Assembly: GCA_019914945.1 (NCBI GenBank)
Contig: CM034100.1
Span: 10,861,096-10,925,095 of the forward strand
From: Typha latifolia
Taxonomy: Eukaryota > Streptophyta > Magnoliopsida > Poales > Typhaceae
Direction of reading: 5' to 3'
DNA: 64,000 bases
Position 1 is the first letter of the stretch, and each line of letters opens with the position of its first letter. The translations under genes were made by a program, and so were the position numbers. The notes beneath the pieces were generated by a model. That model did no database searches and was not told the origin of the DNA. It saw only the letters and a list, made by a program, of their open reading frames with translations. Shown here in pieces: positions 37,794 to 50,099 of this stretch.

Positions 37794-39787
37794 GTTGGGC
37801 CACATCTAACCCAAGTTCACAATCTTCCCTACCTATTCTCTTATTTAATAGAATAAATAAAAAGAAAAACTATAAACTAGTCTTCGCCAGATCCTCCATA
37901 GGCTTGGGGCCATCTACAAATCTAAAACTATTTCCACCAAATGATGGTAAGCATAAAGCCCAGTAGGTACCTTCTTCTACAGTCTAGAAGTAGTTTATAC
38001 AAGGATGCAACCATAGGTAAATAATAAAATGCACATCAGTACCACATACTCAACATGTTCATCTAATATGCATAGACAATAGTAATCAATAACCTAACAT
38101 GCATCAATCTAGACTATTAAGTACTCAAACTCGAGCTCACACTGAGCTCTACCCATAGGCCATGTCAACACTACACTACACAATATATATCACCTCAAAC
38201 TATCAAATCTGTAACTTGGACTCATGAAGAGTTACGCTAGTGGGCCACATCAATACTCACACTCGACCACACAGATACCCTCAAGGGAGGGTAGACTATA
38301 GCGATAGAATCATTAGCCCATCACCCGACAAACAACCTGATCGATTGTTCCCCCGCAGACTGCAGACTAAGGACCTCAATCATAAGCCCATCACATGAGT
38401 CGGTATCACACTCGATACTACCCTTTATACCCTCGGTTCCACATCATCATAACACCAAGTAGAAAATTATGAGCCGTCGTTCACAGACGTCCTCACCCTA
38501 CGTCATCAGGTATTGCTAGGTCTACGTCATCCTACATTTTTCTCTCTATCTTAAATATCCTAAAGGGAATGACTCTCGTTGATCGATACTAAATCGCCAA
38601 TCACTCGAGGAAATGGCTGCTTGATTATCTATGATCAATAGATTAAGACCTCAAGCGTGGACACTAATATATAAGTATAATAATATCCTCAGGCCCTAAC
38701 CTTGGCTAGAGAGGTATCGGGTGTTGTTGAGATGCAGAAATCAACCCCTTTATGGTCATACATGTGTGCAAGTGGCATGATATTATATAACACAATAAGC
38801 ATAATAGAACACACATCATTATCATACATTACGTACTATCACATATGATCATACCCAATAAATATGCATCAAAATCATAATACATGTAATTTTACTAAGC
38901 ATCAAATAAAATTAACATGCATAACATGCATTACAAACACTAAGGAAAATATATGCACATACATGATATGGATGCAACGATGCCATAAGGTAAGACATTG
39001 CATTCTTTACACTATTCCTAGATATAAAAGTTTCACTTTTCTGATATCGCTTTTCAAATTATTGATTATAATTGTGCCACTAGATCATTCTTGCATAGCA
39101 TAGAGTCCACCTTGATATGAAGACAATAAAACATGAGCGCCACATTTCCATCACTAAGTAATTAAATAATCCTACTAACGTCCACTACATGCTTAGGTAG
39201 GTCTAGTTAAGAATTCTTTGCTTTAATAAGTATGCACAATTGGTAAAGCTATACCAACGCCTAAACATAATTAAAATATTTTAGCTCAAATTATGCTCAA
39301 ATTGTTATTATCCTATTGGAGTAAACCATAAGACAACCTTTAATTAATTATCATCGTTAAATAATGCAATTTGCTTAATACCATTTTCCTATACTGATCT
39401 ATATTAATTCTTTGGTAAGAGAAATTAATACAAATATACTCAGATCACTGACTCCTTTGCTAAAATTAATTTAACCAATATTAAAATCAACCATGCTAAA
39501 TGCTTAGAACTAAATCACTATTAAGAGCAATTAGTAACGACACTCTCAAGCCACGATCTAAATCCATTAAAATTAATTTACAATAATTATTATGACTAGC
39601 AAGCGACCCTCTAAAATAATTAATTAAATTTTATGTTGACATACATAATTAGATAAATGATTTAAAAGACCACCAACTTGACTAACTAAGCTTGGACCCG
39701 AAGCTTCAATTCTCCAATAAAGCTACTTGGGGCAGGCTACCCCCACAAACTTATGCTAGGCTGCCTACAGCCCAAGTTTGGGTTGGG
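37794..39787 (-). repeat. Family-B LTR, minus strand
   Basis: Reverse complement aligns with 16890-18381 plus 21303-21880 and lacks the A insertion, giving an empty-site reference for the nested A LTR. Its last ~200 bp are replaced by about 55 bp rich in AACTTGGGTT/CCCAACTC words next to the plus-strand B fragment. The other end interrupts the RNase H of element G. Confidence 0.75.
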
Positions 39788-40264
39788 CTGCTTTGAACCG
39801 CCTTTCGATCAAGTATAGGCGCCACTTGCTAACAGTGTGGACCACGGCTAACATCTCTCCCTTGTACATCGACAATTGGGGTGACCATTATGAGAGGGCC
39901 TTGCTCATATAGGCTATGGGTCGCCCTTTCTGCATCAAAATAGCATTAATCCCAAACCTAGATGCGTCACACTCAACAACAAAGGTCTTGGTAAAATCTA
40001 GTAGGGCTAACATGGGAGACTCGGTCATGGCTTGCTTGAGTTCTTCAAATGTCCATTCCACTTTGTCATTCCACTCAAACCCGTTTTTGAGGAGTAGGGC
40101 AATCAATGAGGCTGCAATCTTCCTGTAGCCTTGGATGAATCAATGGTAGTAGTCGGTGAGGCCGAGGAAGCCTCGGAGCTCCTTAGGCATCTTCGGTTGT
40201 GACCAGCGCACCATGTTAGCCATCTTCGTAGGATAAACCTCCACACTTGTGGAAGAGATAAAGT
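39788..40264 (-). pseudogene. Family-G RT end and RNase H
   Basis: Shows PKELRGFLGLTDYY, IALLLKNGFEWNDKVEWTFE, FVVECDASRFGINAILMQKG (RNase H first Asp) and RPIAYMSKALS, then MYKGEMLAVVH and YLIERRF, where the B LTR cuts in. A frameshift lies near 40105 and a stop follows KALS. Confidence 0.83.
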
Positions 40265-41032
40265 TGATACAACTCGGTCGAATTGGATCCATTCGTGGCA
40301 CATTGGGTTCATTGGGATGAGCCTATTTACTTATTAATTAGTTAATTGAGTCTAGACTAGTCAATAAATTATTTTAGTTGAGTCATGAGATGCATGGTGG
40401 ACCCGAGTTCGACTCAGGCGAGTCCTTATTTAGGTCGGTCCAGGGTTAGCCTCTATAACTATGTGGAGGAAACCATAATTTGATCATAATCTAATTATTG
40501 GAGCATTATCGCCCCTATCTCTCTCTCTATAGTTGTCGGCTCTCCTTCCTCCTCCCTCCTTGCCCACCGCTCCATCACTCCATTAGTTTGGTCTCTCCTA
40601 GCTTTTAGTCCTCCTCTTCTATATCCTCTACTCCTTTAAATCTCTCTACCATCGCCCTAACCTCTACACCATCCCTAACATTCCACCACCATCATCCCTC
40701 TAGTGCCACCCTATCACTATCGACCTACCACCACCATACCTCACCTTGGAGTCCGTGCCTCCACCCACAGATCTCAAATCCTGTGCAGACTTGAATCTCA
40801 TAGGTCTGACCCTCTGACCTTTATCTACCATTTTAAAGATATCTTCTAATCTACACATCTGATTTATATGAAACTAGACTCGATGGAAAGTTCTCTCCCA
40901 GGACTACCTCATATCAAAATTTCATATTGATCTAATAGCTAGATCCTCCGAAATATCTCTATAAAGTTTCATATAAATTCTATCCAGAACTAGTTGCGAG
41001 ATGATCAAACTTTTTGAGGGGAGATCGTAACA
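40265..41032 (+). repeat. Family-F solo LTR, 768 bp, in G RT
   Basis: Begins TGATACAACTCGG and ends GATCGTAACA. Flanks AAAGT (40260-40264) and TAAGT (41033-41037) match at 4 of 5. Removing it rejoins the RT segment VEYLGH...VEVYPTK. It contains a CTATAA box near 40456, a CT-rich leader and a GATGGAAAG block shared with C LTRs. Confidence 0.8.
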
Positions 41033-41640
41033 TAAGTGCCCTAGGTACTCAACTCATGGCTGTCCCCAAAGACACTTTCTTTTCTTCACCTTCAGCCCAT
41101 GCATCTGTAGTATTTCCATGACTGTCCATAGGTGTCCAATAATTCATCGATAACTAGTATTCGATACCGGTCCATGATGGTGATGGCATTTAGTGCTCAA
41201 TAATCCACATAGAATCGCCATGGATTATCCTTCTTCTACACCAATAGCATCAGCGAAAGAGTAGGCGCTATGGCTTGGCTTAATAATGCCTTAATCCAAC
41301 ATCTCCTGTACCAGCCTCATCATTTTAAGCATGTGGATACTGGTGGGGCGTCACGTTCGTAGTCCGACTCTCGGTGTGATCTCGATCCGATGATCGTGGT
41401 CTTAGATCAACGGTAGTCCATGCGGCTCTTCGAAGACTTGATTAAACACTTGGAGAAGTGAGTCCAAACGTCATGGCAGCTGGCTTGTTGTAACCCGGTT
41501 AGGGCTTGAAGACTATCCCTAGGTTCTTGCCGCAACCCTTTGAGTCGAATTGGTCTCCCCTCACACTCGAAGTTCATCCACATCATGCCGAAATTAACTA
41601 GGATTGGGCCTAAAGCCCTGAAGCCATTGAACTCCTAGGA
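41033..41640 (-). pseudogene. Family-G protease-RT linker and RT with internal deletion
   Basis: GLPLI..HRIEITP and EMLD*GIIKPSHSAYS mark the RT start. DRYPIPVIDELL-like sequence then jumps to MEILQMHGLKVKK and VEYLGH, skipping the palm region with the catalytic Asp pair. RT activity is therefore impossible. Stops are numerous. Confidence 0.7.
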
Positions 41641-42694
41641 CTAAGTCGGCCCCCCTTGAGAGCCAATAGGTGCAGGTCCAACTGGAATATCTCACCTTGG
41701 ATCTACACCTCAACTCCATCGCACCTACTATCGGTCCGCAAGACTGTGTCATCTCTGATGGCTACATCGAATCCGATAGTTGGAGTCACCCCCAACCCAA
41801 TTTGTCGCACTAACTTCTCATCCATGAAATTATGTGTGCTACACGAGTCGGTTAGTATCTCAACTCAGTGCTTCTTGATTGAACCCTCTACCTATAGGGT
41901 TCGGGGTGCTCGCAAGCCCAAATAGGTAGGTATGCTCAACTCGACCGTATCTGCTACCTCCTCTTCATCACCACACGGCTCCATTTTGCCCTCCTTGCCT
42001 CCTCCAAGGAACATGACTATCGCGCAGTTGTTTTCCACACTTGTGACCTAGAGCAAAATTCTCATTATAGTAGAAGCACAAAACCTTGGCCTTCCTTTCC
42101 TCAATTTGTAACAGGGTTAGTCATCAAGAGAAGCTCTTCCGTTGCCCTCCGAAGTCAATGACAGGAGCACTAGGTGGTACGAACTTCTCCCCTTGCAGTC
42201 GAGTGGGAGGACCAAATCTAGCACTGCTCGATGGAGTCGGCCGGGATTCTCTCCAGTTTGTAGGGCTCCATGGCACCTTGGAGCTTCTTCGTAGCTCCTT
42301 GACCTTCTCCTCCATCATGGCTGTAGAAAAGGCCTTCGATAATATCCTAGGCCTCATGGCCTTGATCTCCGCTTGTATGTTGGACCTGAGTACATTGATG
42401 AAGGTGCTGGGGAGGGTTAAGCCTGAACAACCCGGTATACGATTGCAAATTCTCTCAAACTCTTCTTAATAAGCTCAGATCGTGATCTGTTCAGTTCACT
42501 TAGTCAAGATTGCTTGGAAATCTTCATACTCAGTCGGACTGAACTGAGTACATATGGCAGATACAAACTCATCCTAAGGCAAAAATGGTTGAGTTTGTTG
42601 TGCCACTTGGAACCATCTGATCACAACACCTTTCAAGTGGAATGAGGCTATTAGGACTTTCTAGTGGTATGGGGTCGCTTGGTAGGTGAAGAAC
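41641..42694 (-). pseudogene. Family-G gag C-terminal half, zinc knuckle remnant and protease
   Basis: gag resumes after the A LTR with FFTYQATPYH, then STFINVLRSNIQAEIKAMRP and the ILSKAFSTAMMEEKVKEL segment equivalent to LKEAFEDAVLMEDKH in C. The zinc knuckle is degraded. Protease shows LTDSCSTHNFMDEKLVRQIG (41780-41840), with DSC in place of DTG or DSG, which would abolish the usual catalytic motif. GFDVAIRDDT and LDLHLLAL follow. Confidence 0.78.
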
Positions 42695-45658
42695 TATAAC
42701 GCCCCCGCTCGGCATGGGCACGTGCATGCCCATGCGCCCACACGGCACGCGCGGCGCACGCGACAAGACGAGCGGGACCCATCACGCACAAATACTCTCC
42801 TATACACATACAATCATGACATCATCAAATACTACCTAATAGCATATCCATAATCACATAACCCATCACTAATTAAATCATATTATTAATCAAATAAACC
42901 TGTTAACATATGAATATCCCAATCTACAATAATATACATTAAACCACTACATAATCCGGCAGGACCCACACAGGCCATAACAAACCATCAAGATACAACT
43001 AAAACGACTAATATAAGAGTACACTATGATTCGACCTGTATTATACAATTCATCGTCTAATACAACAGAGTACAAATATCAAATACTGGTACAACTCAAT
43101 TCCTATATAAATTATCATCTATATCATCTCGCATCTATAGCTCACCTCATCATCGCTCTAAAATATATTCTCAAGATATCTCAAGTCGCTATCACATACG
43201 ACGTATCTGAGGGGGTTAGAAAAGAAATAAAGAGAGTCATAAGCAAAAGGCTCAGTAAATAGACCTTACCCCGAATTAGTGATGTCAAACAAAGAGTAAA
43301 TCATGTACTAGATAATATGAATCAGAAAGAGCATCATGTCATGAATGAGTATATGAATGTTCCTCAATAATACATAAATAAAAAATAAATAACATGTCAT
43401 GTCATAACTAGTAGAATATATAATCATCGACAATGTATAAATAAATCTCCATGTCATATCATCATTATAACTCTCTCTCAAATATGACACATGATGCATG
43501 CCGACCATGACCATGCTATGATATCAAATGCAACCATATATAATGCATATTGATCACTCAATAATCAGGTAACCAAAAAATAATAAAATCATATGCATTT
43601 CTCAACATCACAATCATCAATCATCACCGACATCTCGGTATAATATCATCATACTAGACCACTCTGCACAGTCAACACTCGATATCCGGTCTCAACATCA
43701 TGCCTGAAGGCTCAGAGCATACTCTGCCATCCGCAAGGAGTATCTCAAATATAATCATACCCTGCCATCCGCTAAGGGTATCAACATCCATCCAGACCGG
43801 GCACCCTCATAGTTGATAGAAACCTCGTGAGAATAACTCGCCATATATGCCCTGGCGAACGGCATGTGTCCGAATGTCTGCTGCGCACACATATTAATGA
43901 CCTCGGACGTAAGGCCAACAGGATTGCGACTATGTCGAGCGATCAATCATCCACCAAGAGCGTCCTAACCCTCGCGCCCACTCGAATATCCTCACGCTTT
44001 CTATCAACTATCCTATTAATCACATTTCATGCTTTCTTTCTAAATGACAGATCGAATGCATATATCCAGTACGATAACAAGTCAATGCATAACAGGAATT
44101 TAGGTGGAATAGGAATCAAGAGAAAATGATGCAATGTAGTCTCCAACTGTATCGTCAACATATGCATACTCATGCTAATCTATTACATGCATACTCATGC
44201 TACAGATCAACTCGGTAAATAATCATAACAGTAGAATCATCTCTCATGATCTCTATATATCACCAATGTGCTCATATCCCAGATCAACCTAATCAGATGC
44301 ATGATAAAATATGCTCGACTGTAATCATCTCTAGATAAAGTCATATAATCATGCTGGAGGCCAAAACATGCATGTACATAATATATAATATAACCTAATT
44401 TGAGAAAGGCATCTAAGGGATAAGACTACTCACCGTTTGATCAGAAGACACAAATCACGCATCTCTCACGTCTGTCAGGTAACCGAGTGATACTCATCGC
44501 TAGCAAGTTCCACGGTGTCTTAAATAAGGGGGTTCTGGATCTGAAATATTTAAGTAGTATGATGTTAGTCGTTTATCTAATTAGAATTAATTCAGTTAAA
44601 ATATTAAGGTTTATAAGGTGTAGAATCACTTTTCTTTATTTTTGATTACATAACTAGGTCTACAATATAGATACGATTCAAATATTATAATTCTATTATT
44701 ATTATAAATGTTAGTTATAACATAAAGAGAAGAGGTCTATTTCCTTTTATATGAGAGTATTTCTAAATATATAATTATAAAATAAAATAAAATAAAAGGC
44801 TACATAAGTATAGACAAGGTCTAATTATAATTAATTTTATAATCCATACACTATCTTGATTAATTAGGGACAATGCAGTCTTTACTCGATAAAATAATAA
44901 ATAAATAACTAAATAAGCTTAGTATTTTATTTGTTGCAGAATAATCATAAAATTAATAGAAATACCTAAAATATATATGATGAGGGTATTAGAATATAAA
45001 TCTAATAATTATAATTTACAAATCTATCTATTAATCTAATAGATATATAAATAAATAAATAAATATAAGTATTACCTATATTTATACCTAATTAATCATT
45101 AATTATAAAATTATCATTAATAAAATTATATTGAAGAATATATAATATTATTAAAATAGTTAATGTCTAAATAATCTATTTGCATTAATTAAGAAGAAAA
45201 ATACCTAAATAAATAACCTAAATAAAATAATTAATTAATTAATTAATTAAATCTGCCATAAGTGTTGTGCTCGGCCCAGCACTGCTTGCCCTGAGCCCAG
45301 CACTGTGCAGAGAAGAAAAAAGAAGTAGAAGCCGAGGAGGAAGAAGAAAAAGAAGGAAAGCATAAGAAGAAGAAGGAGGAGGAGGAGGAGGAGGAGGAGG
45401 AGGAGAAGAAGAAGAAGGGAGGAGAAGGAGAAGAAGAAGAGGGGGAGGGGAGCTGAGGGAAAAGAAAGGAAGAAGAAATAGAAATAAGAAATAAGAAGAA
45501 GAAAGAGGAAGAAGAAGAAAAAGAAGAGAAGAGGAAGAGAAGAAAGAGAGAAGGTGAGGGAGGAGCTTACGGACCTGGGTAGGCAGGGAGGGCACCGACC
45601 GCTGCTGGCCAGCCAGCGGCCGGCCTCTTGCCGACGGCTCAACTCCGACGAGCTCGGG

Positions 45659-45725
<67 letters not shown>

Positions 45726-46081
45726 GCTTCTCATTGGTGGTGGCGGCTTCGGGAAGGTGGCGGCGGGCCGACATCGGCGATGAGGAGTGCGAAAGATATT
45801 GGAGAGTGGAGTGAGAGAGAGACCGAGAGAGATAAATAGATAAAGAGAGAGATTTAGAGATAGAGAGAGAGAGAGAAAGAGAAAAAGAGAGAGGAGGCGG
45901 TGGAGGGGGTTGCGGCGGCGCCGGAGCCCGTCGTGGCCAGTTGGTCGCAGCTCGTTGGCAGCGACAGCGGGCACGTGGCGCCCCCACCACGCAAGCTGCA
46001 TGCGTAGCTTGCATGGGCACGAGGCCGGCCACAGTGTGGCCGTTCGTGCCCATAATTTTTTTTTAAGATTGGTTTGTTACA
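42695..46081 (-). repeat. Family-A solo LTR, 3387 bp, TSD AGAAC
   Basis: Minus-strand start TGTAACA at 46081 and end GGGGGCGTTATA at 42695. AGAAC flanks both sides (42690-42694 and 46082-46086). Removal rejoins the G gag (FPKFVGGDPLD ... FFTYQ). It is longer than the plus-strand copy, partly from GA and GGA expansions at 45350-45900. Long Ser-Leu or Pro-rich ORFs across 45239-46053 come from these simple repeats. Confidence 0.9.
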
Positions 46082-46890
46082 AGAACTAATCCGCTCGATA
46101 GAACTAGTCTAGTGGATCGCCTCCAACGAACTTAGGGAAATCAAGTCATATGGTTCGAACTTGAGCCCCTATAAATGGCCCATCTTCATGGATGGCATGT
46201 CCTTATTCTTCGCGTGGGTCTCTTCTACCATGTGGAAGGGGTCTCATTGTGGCATCGGCTCTATGACCCATTGGTTTAGACCATTGCTTGCCCTAGTCGT
46301 GGGTTGCTCAAGCCATAGTTTTAGTGTAGGCGGTTCATGCCAAGGTCTATTGTACTCAGTTTCGGGCCAAACCCTAGCTATTGGCAACTCAGTTTAAGCC
46401 CTAGGCGCATGTAGTTCAGGCCAAGCTCTAGGCACCATCGGGTCAGATTAAGCCCTAGCCATTGGATGGGGTAGAGTTTCAATGCGCTGAACTCTATCTC
46501 GTGCACCTAACCATGGTGGGTTCGGCCATTGGTGTGCACACCTAAGGGATGGGTCCACCCCAAATCCTACAGCATCCTTCTCTTGAACCAGTTCAATTCT
46601 CATTAGTTTGGGAGCCACAACACTCCTCTCTATTTGTGCTTGTTGTGTCAATTCATCATGGAGTTCATGAATAGTGGACACTGTCTCAGCCATGAATGCT
46701 CGTATTGATTGTAAGGATTGCAGCATCTCCGGCTAAGCTGTCGAGGGTGGTGGGGTCGGCGGTTTTGATGGTGGACTTATATTCTCTGATAGTCGAGTAG
46801 TCATCGCCGACGGTGGATCCCTAACCATAAAAGGCTTCCCGATTACTCTTGCTGCCATCCCTCTTATGGTTGTCATCTAGTCCGAGGATA
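46082..46890 (-). pseudogene. Family-G gag N-terminal half
   Basis: Pro-rich N-terminus (SPPSKPPTPPPSTA), then MLQSLQSIRAFMAETVSTIH with heptad spacing, a linker, and LDFPKFVGGDPLD where the A LTR interrupts. Same layout as the C gag (MLGSISEQLAINNQMMMEMM). Stops and a frameshift are present. Confidence 0.75.
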
Positions 46891-46910
46891 ATGATGGCTC
46901 TAATATAAGT

Positions 46911-47544
46911 TGTTACGGACCGACTAGAGAAGATTCGCAATAAAGAAGTGTAGGCTTCGATTAGGGTAAATGATGGTAGATGGAGAGGTTGGAAAGAGGG
47001 ATGATGGAGGCGGTGATGGTGAGGAAGATGATGGGCAGCAATGGCGATGATGAAGGGAAATTAATTTACTTTTACTCCTAGGTTATTTTACTCTTACTCT
47101 TAAGATAAAATCAAGGCTAGAATAATTTCTTAATGGTTGGATGCTTCAGAAAGGAGTCAAGCTCATTTATATATAGAGGTCGAGTATAATGAGTCCCACT
47201 AGGATTAGCCCTAAATGCTGACATGACTCAAATTAGGATTTGTCTTAAAGATTTACATGACTTAATTAGATTTGCCTTAAAAACTTACTTGAATTAATTA
47301 AACTTATCTTAAGGGCTATCATAATTTATTTGGACTTATCTTAATGGCTCATATGCCTAAACTAGTCTTGTCTAAAAGATTTACATTATGAAATAATTAA
47401 AGGATAAATAGACTCGATCAATCGAGCCCTAGGAGTTTATGACTTACTAGATCACATCACCAGACTAGGCTCAACTCATTGAACCAACCCACCAAGTGAG
47501 TTTATGACTTACTAGACTAATTAGCTTTGGGCTGGTTCACAACA
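46911..47544 (-). repeat. Family-G 5' LTR, 634 bp
   Basis: Minus-strand start TGTTGTGAACC at 47544, end GTAACA at 46911. A decayed primer-binding site (TTATATTAGAGCC) follows at about 46897-46910. TATATATAGAGG (complement, about 47166-47178) is the likely TATA box. Flanking 5 bp is AATCT; the partner copy was not found. Confidence 0.7.
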
Positions 47545-48489
47545 AATCTCAATAAAGATAGATAGTTCCTTTGTACTATTTGGCCTTTCTTAACTCACTT
47601 GCTTGGGTAGAAAAAATGATTAACAACCTATGAAGGTCTTTTCTTTGGAGGGGCACTTGTGAAGATAAGAAAAAGATATGCTATGCCGAATTGGATCAAA
47701 TTTTATATGAAAAAAGAATTTAGAAGTATGAGAATCATTAATCTAAGAGATATGAATAAGGCCCTAGTTCCAAACTGATGTTGGAGGTTATTAAATTTTG
47801 AGAATTAGCTTTGGTACGAAGTTATTAGGTTCTAAGAATCAACTTTGGTTTGAGATGATTATGAGCAAATATTATAAGAAAATTAAAGTTGAATCTTTTA
47901 CGTTGCATAATCGAGAGTAACTTAAATTTTCATAATTTTTTTAAGAACGGATAGTTCCATATCTGGTTCGTAACATATTATTTCTCAAAGTATGCCAAAG
48001 ATTTGGAAATTAAAGAACCCTTTGGAGGTACAAACTTTCCCATAGTTAATGTGTCATAACAAAATTTTGACAAGAGACAATTTGGTGAAAAAAGATTAGG
48101 TATACTAGTGCCTTTTGCAATAAGGATGAGACGGTTGATCTTTTTTTTTTTTTTTGAGGTGAGGTGGAGAACCCTTTGTTCACAGTTTCGGTTTCTGCTG
48201 GCTGTGGATACTTCGTTGATAGTAGTGTTTTTATGAAGGTATTGTATTATATTTTGTTGGTAAGCTGGTATGTATCTGTGATACTGTGGTTAGTTGCTGG
48301 ATATTATTTTTGTTTGGATGTTGGTTGAAACTGACCTCTAACATATATTCTTATTTTGCTGTGTGGGGGACAGATATTCTGTCTGGGGTTTAAATTTTAC
48401 TTGCTTGGATACAAATGTTTTGTTAATCTACTGATTTAAGTTTTAATGATAATTGAGCTGCGGTCTTTCTTTCTGTAAAGAAAAAAAAA
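47545..48489 (+). pseudogene. LINE 3' end: RT C-terminus, zf-RVT, 3' UTR, poly(A)
   Basis: Translation in pieces gives INNL*RSFLWRGTCEDKKK, MNKALVPKWCWRLLN and FENQLWYEV, the C-terminal RT region of plant L1-like elements, then VQTFP*LMCHNKILTRDNLV and FCNKDETVDLFF, a zf-RVT zinc motif. From about 48160 it is a T/G-rich 3' UTR ending CTGTAAAG and nine A (48481-48489). It is 5'-truncated, with element G abutting on the left. Confidence 0.68.
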
Positions 48490-49031
48490 TCAAAGAAATG
48501 TTCAACAAAATTTTTGTCATTTCTTGAGAAAAGTGTGGACCAAGATTTTCTTTTTCATATTTTGACGTCTACCTGCTTTTATAATTCTCGTGGATTTTTG
48601 TCAATCAATCATTATAAACCTCTCATTTATCTCCCATCTTTGTTGCTTGATTAAGTAATAATTTGTCGCATTTATAGGTCTTTTCCATGTCGGCGGCTAA
48701 TAATTAAGTCTTAATGTTCACATAACACTTGTCTCTTCTTCATTGTACTGCTGATCAATTAGTGATAGAAAGTTGTCATTATATATGGATATAATTTGTT
48801 CCGTACTATAAACTATTTCAGATTATCAAATTTTTAAAAGCTAACGGGTTGAAAGCGAGGTTAAGCCCTGCCATTGAACACTATTTTATCTCATCCAACT
48901 ACTTAGATATCTATGATAAAATAAATATTGGCGCTCTGTTGGTTCTTATGTTAGTGTGGGTTTGTAAATAATAGGGTAAGGTGTTACGATTATAGAAGAT
49001 GAGGAATAAAGGGTGAAGTGTTATTTTATTT
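48490..49031. other. AT-rich intergenic sequence
   Basis: No coding, repeat or terminal-repeat signal recognised. Confidence 0.5.
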
Positions 49032-49267
49032 GAGATAATTTTATTTAGACACTAAATTATTACTATTTTTTATATACACTTTTTTTTTTATCACATACAC
49101 CTTTTGACCTAATTTTTTTTTTTTAGATTGGATGTCCGTATAATTACTTTTTTACCTTGGTTCAAAATAATATATATATATATATATTTTTTTTTTTAGC
49201 TCAGGGAATGTAAGTAAATAATAAAAATGTTTAGTAATAGTTCATGGGGTTTAAGTGATATTATCCC
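49032..49267. mobile_element. Possible MITE with imperfect inverted ends
   Basis: Left end GAGATAATTTTATTTAGACA and the complement of the right end GGGATAATATCACTTAAACC share about two thirds of positions, each continuing to ATTATTAC or CTATTACT. The interior is AT-rich with T-runs. 'gggataatatcactt' ends recur in plant MITE-like repeats, but the target duplication is not clear. Confidence 0.4.
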
Positions 49268-50010
49268 TTTTTATTATAGTGTTTGATTTCAAAATACAAG
49301 TGTAAATTGTTATGATTATAGAAAACCAGAAGAGGATTAAATTTAGACATGCTTAAATTTATTTATATATTTCAAATAGTTTATTTTATTATAAACATGT
49401 ATATCGGAAGCTAATGACAAAGCTAATTGGTCTCCATAATTATTATTTTTTATTTTTCTAATAATGTTGATCAAGCTAATTATATTATTGAATTATTGAG
49501 GAAATATAAAAAATTTTCTTTCTTTTAAAGAAGTGGGAACCTAGTGCTATTGGGATTTGAACGTGGCAACATTTAACTAATTGAGCACTATCTAGATGAA
49601 AACGGGTCGGATTAAGTAATTATTCTGAGCTCCTGGAATGATTGCGTCTATTTTCTATTTGAAAAGATACAAAGAAAAGATTGCAAGTGGACAAAGGTAA
49701 ATTACAATTTTCCCTCTTATATACGCTTATAGCTAAAATCAAATTACACCCTACAATTTTATTTATATCACATTGTCCCATTTTTATTTCCACTAGTATA
49801 AAAAACTGGATGGCTGTTAATGGACCCTAAACTACTATAATACTTCTCTCATTTTGTGCGACTATGAATTTTCTACCCATAATTTTAAGAAGATATATAT
49901 TTTTTATAATCATACATTTGAACGGAATTACATAATGATAAAGAGATAATGACTAAAACTTGAAGTTTGTAATCTTTAGGTATGAGAGGGTAAAAGATAG
50001 ACAAAATAGA
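49268..50010. other. AT-rich intergenic sequence
   Basis: Low-complexity AT-rich DNA up to the LINE poly(A) end. No gene recognised. Confidence 0.5.
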
Positions 50011-50099
50011 ATTTTTTTTTTTTGAATGAATGTCCATAGACAAAGTTCATTGGTCAGTCATTGTTACAGATTTGATCTAAAAAAAAAAAAAGCCCGCCC

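Larger units (their letters stand above)
39788..47544 (-). mobile_element. Family-G chromovirus carrying A and F solo LTRs
   Basis: Minus strand order: LTR (47544-46911), primer-binding site, gag start, A solo LTR, rest of gag, zinc knuckle and protease, partial RT, F solo LTR, RT end and RNase H, then cut by the B LTR at 39787. Integrase, chromodomain and 3' LTR are not found. Protein sequence is closest to D and C of this window. Confidence 0.8.

Noticed and set aside
45239..46053. Long Pro/Ser/Leu-rich ORFs up to 268 codons
   Set aside because: They read through GA, GGA and GCC tracts of the A LTR and are not conserved in frame in the other A copies (18390-18854 is the matching artefact).
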